Source of the DNA: a virus
Direction: 5' to 3' (one strand)
Length of the DNA stretch: 48,497 bases
IMG/VR virus record: IMGVR_UViG_3300021361_000005
Location: 1 to 48,497 of that record
In this document: one piece after another, positions 32,410-38,669 of the stretch
How the letters are laid out: every line of letters starts with the position of its first letter
Position numbering within the stretch: position 1 is the first letter of the stretch
Notes under the pieces: generated by a model
The model's database searches: none
Told to the model about the DNA's origin: nothing
The model's input: the letters and a program-made list of their open reading frames with translations, nothing else
Translations under genes and position numbers: made by a program

Positions 32410-32450
32410 GGCGATGTCTTTGTTACATCGCCCACTTCGGTGGGCGATTT
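32410..32450 (+). promoter_or_regulatory. Mutually exclusive hairpin pair (attenuator-like) with terminator
   Basis: Stem 1 is GGCGATGT (32410-32417) with ACATCGCC (32425-32432). Stem 2 is ATCGCCCAC (32427-32435) with GTGGGCGAT (32440-32448), a TTCG loop followed by TTTATTT. They share 32427-32432, so only one can form at a time. Stem 2 is a good terminator; stem 1 would act as antiterminator. Confidence 0.65.
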
Positions 32451-32453
32451 ATT

Positions 32454-32462
32454 TGGTAGAAT
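32454..32462 (+). promoter_or_regulatory. Extended -10-like element TGGTAGAAT
   Basis: TG-G-TAGAAT sits directly after the terminator hairpin and about 80 nt before the HNH gene. It differs by one base from the TGnTACAAT sites. Likely a separate promoter for the endonuclease. Confidence 0.4.
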
Positions 32463-32542
32463 AAGAGTGCAGATAGGGGGCACCCGAAAAGCATCTAGTC
32501 AATGCCTGCTGCATCCTTCGACTACCTTTGACCGAGGTATCT

Positions 32543-33040
32543 ATGCTCACACAAGAAGTACTCAAAGAGTATTTGAATTACGACCCTGAATCCGGCATCT
32601 TCATTTGGATAAAGCCCAGTTCGTCAGCACATCATGTCACGAGAGGGAAACCTGCTGGTACGTTAGATGAATCTGGATACATGCGGATTACACTTTTCGG
32701 CAAGCGATACAAGTCGCACCGATTGGCTTGGTTTTATATTCATGGCATCTGGCCTAAGGTGGAAATTGACCACCGAAATTTAGTCCGTGATGACAATAGG
32801 CTAGACAACTTGCGCGAAGCGGATTTAAACCAACAGGCCTGCAACAAGTCTAGGTACAAAAACAATACGAGCGGTGCAAAGGGAGTATCTTGGAATAAAT
32901 ATCGGAATCGCTGGGTAGCCTACGTTAATCACCAGGGAATGCGTAGATACCTCGGGCTATTCATTACTTTAGAGGAGGCCAACCAAAGGGTTCACGAGCA
33001 TCGGCTTAAACTTCATCAGGACTTCGCTAACCTGGGCTAA
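32543..33040 (+). CDS. HNH homing endonuclease with AP2-type DNA-binding domain
   Basis: 165 residues from ATG 32543 (GAGGT upstream). The HNH core is KSHRLAWFYIHGIWPKVEID, then DHRNLVRDDNRLDNLREA (about 60-95). The C-terminal part GAKGVSWNKYRNRWVAYV and RRYLGLFITLEEA is an AP2/ERF-like domain. Lower GC than its surroundings and a free-standing intergenic position mark it as a selfish insert. Known relatives nick or cut allelic sites in related phages. Confidence 0.92.
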   Translation: MLTQEVLKEYLNYDPESGIFIWIKPSSSAHHVTRGKPAGTLDESGYMRITLFGKRYKSHRLAWFYIHGIWPKVEIDHRNLVRDDNRLDNLREADLNQQACNKSRYKNNTSGAKGVSWNKYRNRWVAYVNHQGMRRYLGLFITLEEANQRVHEHRLKLHQDFANLG

Positions 33041-33060
33041 AAACCATTAAGGAGAACATC

Positions 33061-33196
33061 ATGAATTTTTATCTGCTCATGGCCATAACGGGTTGGCCAA
33101 ATTCGGGAAGCTTTGTCTCCAGGAGATGCTGCCGTCTGCCAGTATGCTGGCCGCCGCGCCCGCGCTGCAATTGTGGTTGCCGCCATCATTGAGTAA
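33061..33196 (+). pseudogene. Possible frameshifted small gene
   Basis: AAGGAGAACATC precedes ATG 33061, which opens MNFYLLMAITGWPNSGSFVS; this frame then becomes Cys/Arg-rich and stops at 33192. Skipping one base near 33121 gives GDAAVCQYAGRRARAAIVV and stops at TAA 33194-33196. A small membrane or secreted protein broken by an indel is likely, although the 43-residue frame might be expressed as it stands. A sequencing error cannot be ruled out. Confidence 0.4.
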
Positions 33197-33234
33197 AATT
33201 ACCTTTATCAAAAAATGTCATTAGGAGAGAAAAA

Positions 33235-33651
33235 ATGAATATGCCTCTGCCGAAGACAATGGACGAGCTACGCGCCTATATTGCAGCGGGCGCGTTTAAT
33301 CCAACTGCACAAATAGCACCTGCGCCTGCACCTGCAGCACATACGATGCCTATCCCGCTGCCGACTTCTCAGCCTGCGCCGGCCATCACCATTGAGCAGA
33401 TAAACGAACTCATCGACAAGCGCGTGGCCGAGCGCATGGCTTCCGCCCGATACGCTGGAATGCCCGCTGAAATCAACGCGATTGCGCAATTTGATCAGAT
33501 TTTTGAGCGAGCACTTTCTCCCGATGATCTTTCTGCATTCAAGCAATACGTCGCCGCCGGATCACCAGGATTTGATAAGCTGATGGTCGGTGACAAGCTC
33601 TACCCAGTGGTGCAAGCTTTATGGAAGACGATCCGCGACAGTGAGAAGTAA
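33235..33651 (+). CDS. Hypothetical protein with Pro/Ala linker
   Basis: 138 residues after TTAGGAGAG. An N-terminal helix (LPKTMDELRAYIAAG) is followed by a Pro/Ala linker (about 25-50), then helical sequence (ITIEQINELIDKRVAERMAS) and a C-terminal domain (LSPDDLSAFKQYVAAGSPG). No recognised family. First of three co-directional small genes before the terminator at 34.07 kb. Confidence 0.6.
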   Translation: MNMPLPKTMDELRAYIAAGAFNPTAQIAPAPAPAAHTMPIPLPTSQPAPAITIEQINELIDKRVAERMASARYAGMPAEINAIAQFDQIFERALSPDDLSAFKQYVAAGSPGFDKLMVGDKLYPVVQALWKTIRDSEK

Positions 33652-33843
33652 ATGGCCTATACAGTCGCCAAGGGCTTCACATTGGAAGAACTCATTGCCG
33701 ATGTTGATCGCCTCGGGGCGCTTGGATGGTCGAAAGTAGGCGGTATGGGGTCTGTTGCCGTGTCGGCTGAAGAACTGGTCATCTTGGTCAACGTAGTAGA
33801 AGTGCGCTACAAGCTTTTATTCTTTCAGGCAATGGAGAAATGA
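33652..33843 (+). CDS. Small hypothetical protein (63 aa)
   Basis: Starts directly after the previous stop (TAAATG) with GAGAAG upstream. MAYTVAKGFTLEELIADVDRL, then VSAEELVILVNVVEVRYKLLF. Compact alpha/beta, no membrane segment of full length. Unknown. Confidence 0.55.
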   Translation: MAYTVAKGFTLEELIADVDRLGALGWSKVGGMGSVAVSAEELVILVNVVEVRYKLLFFQAMEK

Positions 33844-33845
33844 AA

Positions 33846-34061
33846 ATGGGATTCCTTGATGATGTGAGTTCTGCGGTGCAAGGTCAGCAGATGCTTGTTC
33901 GCGCTCAGCAGGCCGTAAGCGGTGCTATGACGCCAGAGCAGCAGGTGAAGATCGCGTCGATGGTGAAACACGGGCTTTTGATGCCATCGTTCATGCACTG
34001 GCTGGATACAGAAGAAGGGAAATCGGCTTTCCGTGAATTCGTGGACAAGTTCACGGGGTAA
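33846..34061 (+). CDS. Small hypothetical protein (71 aa)
   Basis: ATG 33846 is preferred to 33840 because GGAGAA is then 6-8 nt away. MGFLDDVSSAVQGQQMLV and MTPEQQVKIASMVKHGLLM, then WLDTEEGKSAFREFVDKF, all look helical. Last gene of the rightward late region; its stop adjoins the terminator. Confidence 0.6.
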   Translation: MGFLDDVSSAVQGQQMLVRAQQAVSGAMTPEQQVKIASMVKHGLLMPSFMHWLDTEEGKSAFREFVDKFTG

Positions 34062-34086
34062 AAAAATCCCCGCCTTGTGAGCGGGG
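34061..34086 (-). terminator. Bidirectional intrinsic terminator between late and early regions
   Basis: CCCCGC (34068-34073) pairs with GCGGGG (34081-34086); on the minus strand a run of seven T follows, so it ends the early leftward transcript. On the plus strand it is only followed by TAAGC and is weak. Confidence 0.8.
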
Positions 34087-34115
34087 TAAGCACAACCACC
34101 CTTGGAGAAGATGTG

Positions 34116-34457
34116 TCAGCAGTGTAGCACGACGATTGGGATATTTTTAAAAGATGGTACGAACTCAGCACAAATTCCGTCTTGCCCTGGCTCATAAATC
34201 CGGCACAGATGCGGCCTATCCTCGTAAATAGTGCATCGGCCATCAGAGCCAATCTTGGTGCAGTCATAGACAACACCAACTTTCCCATCGAAATCAAAAG
34301 ACGGTATTGCTCTTACAGGTTCAAATGGCAGGTCGTAAGCCTTCATCCAATCGGATGCCTCGTCCTTCCATCTTTCTGCGTTCACTGGGAAGTTAAGTAT
34401 AAATCCCTTGCAGCAATTTCCAGACTTTCTGCAAGTATCACATTTACTGACTTTCAT
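34116..34457 (-). CDS. YkgJ-type cysteine-cluster protein
   Basis: 113 residues from ATG 34457, with GGAG 6 nt upstream on the minus strand. Cys6, Cys9, Cys15 and Cys16 (KCDTCRKSGNCC) and the later CTIYEDRPHLCRIYEPG form the pattern of the YkgJ/UPF0153 family, thought to bind zinc or iron. The role in phages is not known. Last gene of the leftward operon, just before its terminator. Confidence 0.8.
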   Translation of the reverse strand: MKVSKCDTCRKSGNCCKGFILNFPVNAERWKDEASDWMKAYDLPFEPVRAIPSFDFDGKVGVVYDCTKIGSDGRCTIYEDRPHLCRIYEPGQDGICAEFVPSFKNIPIVVLHC

Positions 34458-34458
34458 A

Positions 34459-34863
34459 TCACGCTCCAAAAAATGCCGCGACAAGCGGATCGCGATAGGC
34501 GACCGGATTAGAAGATGTGGACTTGATGGTTTGCTTGGTCGAAGCTGATTTCGTCACTAGCTGATATTCAGCCGCTTCTTCGTCGTTTCCTGGTTCAGCA
34601 CCGAGGCCATATAGAGGGCTTGAACGTGCACTCCAGTTGGCCCGCTTGCCCTTTACGGAAACATGCTGTTCTGACGTCGTTGGAAGATTCCGCATGTATT
34701 CGATATAGGCTGCTGCGGCCCGTCTGTCCACCTCAAGATGGTCAGAGATTTCTGCCATTGATTTCGGCGATTCGGCCAGAAACTTGGCTATCTTCTCGAT
34801 CACTTTTTGCGAAGCCAAAGATCGGCATGTTATCCTCGAGTAACGTGGTTTTTTACTGTCCAT
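34459..34863 (-). CDS. Winged-helix-like DNA-binding protein
   Basis: 134 residues. VIEKIAKFLAESPKSMAEIS, then LEVDRRAAAAYIEYMRN (about residues 20-57), is a helix-turn-helix of the winged type with a small wing (SVKGKRANWS). The C-terminal 50 residues are polar and probably flexible. It overlaps the upstream gene by 11 nt. A transcription regulator is the likely role; target unknown. Confidence 0.65.
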   Translation of the reverse strand: MDSKKPRYSRITCRSLASQKVIEKIAKFLAESPKSMAEISDHLEVDRRAAAAYIEYMRNLPTTSEQHVSVKGKRANWSARSSPLYGLGAEPGNDEEAAEYQLVTKSASTKQTIKSTSSNPVAYRDPLVAAFFGA

Positions 34864-35164
34864 TCAGGGGTACCTTTCCTTTGATATTGCGCCTGTCTTG
34901 GACTTGATGTCGTTCATCGGCTACTAGACGCACATGCCGGCGCAGGTTCATGGCGTCGATCCTGTTAAGTGACTGCTGTAGTTTTTCTGACAGGGATAAT
35001 TCTGGTTCGGCTGCGACTGGTAGCTTTGTTTTGGCCCAGAACAGTTCCACCTCCAGCCGCGCTATTCGCTCTTTCAGCCGCGCATTGTCTAGTGCCGTCG
35101 CTGCCAGCTCCTTCGCAAGCCACAGCTTGTCGCGCTCGCGCATGAGGTGGTCTACAAGGCTCAT
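34853..35164 (-). CDS. Coiled-coil hypothetical protein
   Basis: 103 residues. MSLVDHLMRERDKLWLAKEL, then TALDNARLKERIARLEVELFWAK, form a heptad-like helix suited to dimers; the C-terminus is basic (RRHVRLVADERHQ). ATGA overlap with the upstream gene. Similar small coiled coils are frequent in phage early operons. Function unknown. Confidence 0.55.
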   Translation of the reverse strand: MSLVDHLMRERDKLWLAKELAATALDNARLKERIARLEVELFWAKTKLPVAAEPELSLSEKLQQSLNRIDAMNLRRHVRLVADERHQVQDRRNIKGKVPLNGQ

Positions 35165-35466
35165 GATTTACCGCCAGCGGCCAGCATCGCTATGCCTTTT
35201 TCGGTCAGTTCGTAATCACCTCGACACCCGCATGTGCAACCGTCAACCAAACCTCGCTCAATAAGTCCACGCATTTTTGCTTGGACCAATTTAGACGGCG
35301 TGGCTTCTTTATCAGGCATCGCTCTTGTAACGCTATTAGGAGGCGATGGCTGTCCTTCATATTCGTAGACATGCCATGTACCCCATGATGTAGGCCATTC
35401 GTCCGATGCATCCAGGTCGGCGAGAAATTGGAGAATGGGCAGATCGGGAATGTCTTTGCATTGCAT
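35161..35466 (-). CDS. Winged-helix-like small protein with cysteine pair
   Basis: 101 residues after AAAGGATAAACC. The C-terminal half KLVQAKMRGLIERGLVDGCT, CGCRGDYELTEKGIAMLAAG follows the 'recognition helix then YELTEKG strand' of winged-helix proteins. The Cys-Thr-Cys-Gly-Cys loop could bind a metal. The N-terminal half contains WGTWHVYEYEGQ. Probably regulatory. Confidence 0.6.
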   Translation of the reverse strand: MQCKDIPDLPILQFLADLDASDEWPTSWGTWHVYEYEGQPSPPNSVTRAMPDKEATPSKLVQAKMRGLIERGLVDGCTCGCRGDYELTEKGIAMLAAGGKS

Positions 35467-35469
35467 GGT

Positions 35470-35907
35470 TTATCCTTTCCCGCTAGCGGAAAACAGAGCG
35501 CGTGCGAAGCCATAGACGTCAATATGGTCATCATGCGGATTGTGATGCTGGGCGAAAATAGCATCAATCTGCTCATCGCTCAGATCAACAGCTTGCTGCG
35601 CTGGCTGAGCGGTGAATAGCGGCCAGACAGGATTGCTTGTCTGCGGCTCTTTCGTATGGAACTTGACCGTATGGAACATCCCATTGATGATTGATTTAAG
35701 AGAATTCCCTATCGCAGATTTCTCCGACTCAACCCAAAGTACCGCCTTCCCGTAGCCCTGAGATTGTGCTGCGAGAGCGGCGTCAAGCCTATAGGCCAGC
35801 GCTTCATCGTCCTTGGCTTGCGTCATATCTCCGCATTCCTTAGCATACGCAGAGCAGTTACGAAGGTCTTCTATGATGTCGCGGAAGGTTTCGATTTTAT
35901 TGTTCAT
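35470..35907 (-). CDS. Hypothetical phage early protein
   Basis: 145 residues from ATG 35907 (AAAGGACAGAA upstream). NNKIETFRDIIEDLRNCSAY with ALAYRLDAALAAQ, then a linker with QPAQQAVDLSDEQIDAIF and YGFARALFSAS. The 'LSDEQIDAIF...ARAL' module with an Ala/Gln linker is common in accessory phage proteins. Unknown role; overlaps the upstream gene by ATGA. Confidence 0.6.
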   Translation of the reverse strand: MNNKIETFRDIIEDLRNCSAYAKECGDMTQAKDDEALAYRLDAALAAQSQGYGKAVLWVESEKSAIGNSLKSIINGMFHTVKFHTKEPQTSNPVWPLFTAQPAQQAVDLSDEQIDAIFAQHHNPHDDHIDVYGFARALFSASGKG

Positions 35908-37049
35908 TTCTGTCCTTTCGATAGGGATGCGCGGGCCTGCCATACGATCCATGCGTCTTGTGCCTTGTCGTCAAAGTAGAGCCAGGGCTTGCCTTCTTGT
36001 TCTGCGCCTATCAGTGTCACGAATTCATTAGCTCCCATCGCCCACGTTTCAAAAGCTTCGCGCTCATCCACTGCCTGCGCGGCTTCTGGCTGAATTGCGC
36101 AGCAAATCACGCGCTCGCCGTCGATCACTTCGTCTGATGCAATGACGATGCGGCGCTTTTCGTAGTCAGGCAGTGCGAGTACCAGTTTTGGCTGCGCGGC
36201 TTCTGGCGCTGGGTCGTTGTCTTGCATGAACATCACGACATGTTCCAGGTGAACACACACGCCGTTGACGACAAAACCTACTCGAAGCAGATCAGCGTCA
36301 CGCTGGGCTTGCAATGCTTCCTGCGCCTGATCTACAGCCTGCGGCGCTGCATCGCAGCCTTTGCCGGCGCACACACCGCAAGTAGTCACCGGCTTGCCTT
36401 GGAAGCCTGCGCAGCCGGAAGTCTGCGGCGATGCCGTCTGTGCTGCTAGGGCGGCTTCAGCCTTCGTGGCGCGCTCAAAAAGTTCCTCCATCAGCTTGTA
36501 TCCGTCACGCGCTTCCTGTTCCCAAGTCATCGGCCACAGCGGGCCGCAGCCGTTGGGGCATCGCTCGGTTTCGTTCGTTCCCGCGTAGACTTCGCCATCT
36601 GCCAAGTTCAGTTTGTTGCGCAGCAGCGAGAACGCGCACCGTGCGCAATGCATTTTCCCAGGCACCAGATCTGAGCGCTTGCCGTCCGACGCCACCCCGC
36701 CCACTTCCGCAGGCTTGGCTGGCTGGGATGCGAGGGCAGCACGCACCTCGCGGACAACATGCTGCAAATCGAACTCGTCCATGCGGATACCATCGTTATG
36801 ACTGTAACCGCGCTGGATGGCCTCGGCCAGAATTTCGTCAGCCACCACAGCGCCCACAGGCTGCGGGGATGGCTGGCAGAAGGGGCAATGAGCATTCTGC
36901 TTTTCCGCCGTAGCCTTCCAGTTCAGCATGCCGATGTAGTAGCGTTCGATTTCTTCGGCGGCTTGAAACGCCATGTTGGACGGAATGCTGGGATGGCGCT
37001 CTGCCGTCATGCGCAGTCGCTTGCTCAGTTCAGTTTGTTTGTTGCTCAT
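35904..37049 (-). CDS. Patchwork early protein with Cys motifs and WQARA module
   Basis: 381 residues. Short modules are joined by Ala/Gln/Pro linkers. They include an N-terminal helix pair, HCPFCQPSP (about 53-61), DEILAEAIQRGYSHNDGIRM, a cysteine module HCARCAFSLLRN...CPNGCGPL (about 134-172), CGVCAGKGC (about 223-231), DYEKRRIVIASDEVI, and a final REAFETWAMGANE...AQDAWIVWQARASL. Such mosaics (Ea22-like) are common in phage early regions, and the WQARA module recurs at 38670-40271. Zinc binding is likely; function unknown. Confidence 0.6.
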   Translation of the reverse strand: MSNKQTELSKRLRMTAERHPSIPSNMAFQAAEEIERYYIGMLNWKATAEKQNAHCPFCQPSPQPVGAVVADEILAEAIQRGYSHNDGIRMDEFDLQHVVREVRAALASQPAKPAEVGGVASDGKRSDLVPGKMHCARCAFSLLRNKLNLADGEVYAGTNETERCPNGCGPLWPMTWEQEARDGYKLMEELFERATKAEAALAAQTASPQTSGCAGFQGKPVTTCGVCAGKGCDAAPQAVDQAQEALQAQRDADLLRVGFVVNGVCVHLEHVVMFMQDNDPAPEAAQPKLVLALPDYEKRRIVIASDEVIDGERVICCAIQPEAAQAVDEREAFETWAMGANEFVTLIGAEQEGKPWLYFDDKAQDAWIVWQARASLSKGQK

Positions 37050-37070
37050 ACCTATACTTTCTTGGTGCTC

Positions 37071-37331
37071 TCAGGCACCGTTAGATTGTTCCAGTGCTTC
37101 AGCAGCAATTGCCGCAAGGTCGTGCCGATCACCGCAGCAGTTGCACGCTTCAGAGATTTCAGTCAGCGATTGCTTGTAGCCGTCGCGCTCCCACTCCAGC
37201 CGCTCGGCGTAGGCGCGAAGGTCGGCTTCTGATGCGTACAGCGCAGCGATCCCGGCATGAACGCCAGTCTCACCAGATTCTGCTAAACGCTGCGTGCCAG
37301 TCTTGATATCTTTCAGACTCATGGATGCCAT
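37071..37331 (-). CDS. Helical hypothetical protein
   Basis: 86 residues. MASMSLKDIKTGTQRLAESG, then ADLRAYAERLEWERDGYKQSL and a CNCCGD segment, ending AAIAAEALEQ. It is one long helix with a possible small metal site. The start could also be Met4 (37322). It begins one base after the stop of the next upstream gene, so it is probably coupled. Confidence 0.55.
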   Translation of the reverse strand: MASMSLKDIKTGTQRLAESGETGVHAGIAALYASEADLRAYAERLEWERDGYKQSLTEISEACNCCGDRHDLAAIAAEALEQSNGA

Positions 37332-37332
37332 T

Positions 37333-37500
37333 TCATGCGCTTGTCGCGCTTTGATTGGCGAACCGGTCGCGGTAGATGCTGTTGCCTTGCAACTTTACGC
37401 CTTCGCGCACCGACTGCGGCCAGCTATTCCATTCTTCACGCGCTTGCTTGATCTGCTCCGCTAAGGTACTGGGCTTCTTGATTTCGGTGTTGGTAGTCAT
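37333..37500 (-). CDS. Small hypothetical protein (55 aa)
   Basis: ATG at 37500 on the minus strand with AAAGGCC upstream; TGA at 37335-37333. TLAEQIKQAREEWNSWPQSV then REGVKLQGNSIYRDRFANQ. The 'EQI..A..E...WP...R' pattern is frequent in small phage early proteins. Together with 37071-37331 it forms a coupled pair downstream of the TnpB-like gene. Confidence 0.6.
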   Translation of the reverse strand: MTTNTEIKKPSTLAEQIKQAREEWNSWPQSVREGVKLQGNSIYRDRFANQSATSA

Positions 37501-37532
37501 GGCTGGCCTTTCATTCTAGTTTTCACAAAAAA

Positions 37533-37640
37533 TCCCTCTGCTCCCTTGCTTTGACTTCTTCCCTCGCCCTAATGGGCCGGGATTCCTCCTGCGAGCGATT
37601 GAAGTCCCAATCGGGCGATGTTCCTTGCTGCGTTTGTGTC
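37533..37640 (-). ncRNA. Omega-RNA-like 3' element with candidate guide
   Basis: On the minus strand, overlapping the end of the TnpB-like gene, GAATCCC begins a nested hairpin: TCCC pairs with GGGA, and GCCC with GGGC (37560-37582). It is followed by GAAGTCAA (37558-37551), which recalls the '...GGATGTCAA' end of many TnpB omega-RNAs. The next 18 nt (37550-37533), AGCAAGGGAGCAGAGGGA, are the candidate guide, then T6. The 5' boundary is a guess. Confidence 0.5.
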
Positions 37641-38663
37641 GCGGTCATGTTCCGCGCCGCAATCGCTGCAAGTCCATCGCCTTATTCCAAGACCTGTCCT
37701 ACCTTTCGGACTGCTGGGCGGTATGCTGCCGCAGCACGAACAAGTCTGGGTTGAATATGCTTCGTTGACCTCTCCGAACACCACGCCCTGCGAAATCGCT
37801 TTGTACTTGAGTTGTGTTCTGAACGCGGTCCACGCGGCGTCATGTACGGATTTACCCATGCCCATTTTCGCCATAGCTTTCGCGCTCACTTTGCCTACGA
37901 AGATTGCTGCATTTTCTTTCACCAGCCGCGACGTTTCCTTGTGGATCGCGTCTTTGCGCTGGTTTGCTACCTTCGCGTGAATCGCCTTCACGCGGCGTTT
38001 CTTTCTCGCTCTTTGCGCAATTCCAAGAGCCTGTTCTGATAGCCGATACCACTTCGGCATGTCGAATTTGTCGCCGTTGCTATAGGACGCCATGGTTTTC
38101 AGGCCAAGGTCGATTCCCAGCGCCGCCGTACCGTCAGGGATGCGCTTTTCTTCAACATCAACCTTCACCGACACATTCAAGTGCCACCGTCCGCGAGTGT
38201 CCTCATTGAAGCTACCAGCGCCTAGTTCATAATTAGAAAGCCCGTAAGAGTCCCATAGTCCAAGAAATATTCCATTGAATAGAAGTTGGCCGTTTTTATA
38301 GGTCAGTGCGTGCTTTTTGAACGGAACCCAACCAAGAGAATATTTCGGAGATTTTTTGCTACTCACGCGCCAATTCAATCGGCTTAATCTGAACTGACGC
38401 AAGCGCGTAGCAAATTCCTCACATGTTTGCTGAATAGTTGACGACCCCGCCTCTACACCGTCGCATTTCACTAGTCCGCTAGTCAGCTTTTGCAGATCAT
38501 ATCCAGACAGCCAAATTTTCGGCCTGTTGCAGTAGTGTTTCAAACTAAGGTACTGCGTTTCGTTGCAAAAGTTCCAGACCATATTCACGTCACGCGCCAT
38601 AGCCAGCATCGCTTTTGCGTGCTTGTCTTTGATGCGCAACTTTATGGTCCTAATTTCTTGCAT
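37569..38663 (-). CDS. TnpB-like RNA-guided protein, RuvC-II glutamate replaced
   Basis: 364 residues. RuvC-I is LGIDLGLKTMAS with Asp185. RuvC-III is HDRDTNAARN (about 339-348). The zinc ribbon is CSCC (308-311) with CSDC (332-335). Between them KSVHDAAWTAFRTQLKYKA aligns with the helix after RuvC-II, which places IFVGKVSAKAM on the canonical 'IVVEDLNVKGM': the catalytic Glu position is Gly257 and the next acid is Lys. Glu residues further on (GEVNEAYST, 297-301) might replace it. No TnpA or transposon ends are seen; it starts 7 nt after its upstream gene, with AGAAAGG before the ATG, so it is part of the operon. It could be a nuclease-weakened, RNA-guided regulator or simply a divergent nuclease. 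Confidence 0.85.
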   Translation of the reverse strand: MQEIRTIKLRIKDKHAKAMLAMARDVNMVWNFCNETQYLSLKHYCNRPKIWLSGYDLQKLTSGLVKCDGVEAGSSTIQQTCEEFATRLRQFRLSRLNWRVSSKKSPKYSLGWVPFKKHALTYKNGQLLFNGIFLGLWDSYGLSNYELGAGSFNEDTRGRWHLNVSVKVDVEEKRIPDGTAALGIDLGLKTMASYSNGDKFDMPKWYRLSEQALGIAQRARKKRRVKAIHAKVANQRKDAIHKETSRLVKENAAIFVGKVSAKAMAKMGMGKSVHDAAWTAFRTQLKYKAISQGVVFGEVNEAYSTQTCSCCGSIPPSSPKGRTGLGIRRWTCSDCGAEHDRDTNAARNIARLGLQSLAGGIPAH

Positions 38664-38669
38664 GGCTGC

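Noticed and set aside
37569-38663. Complete IS200/IS605 element
   Set aside because: No TnpA gene, no terminal hairpins on both sides and tight operon spacing on the 5' side.
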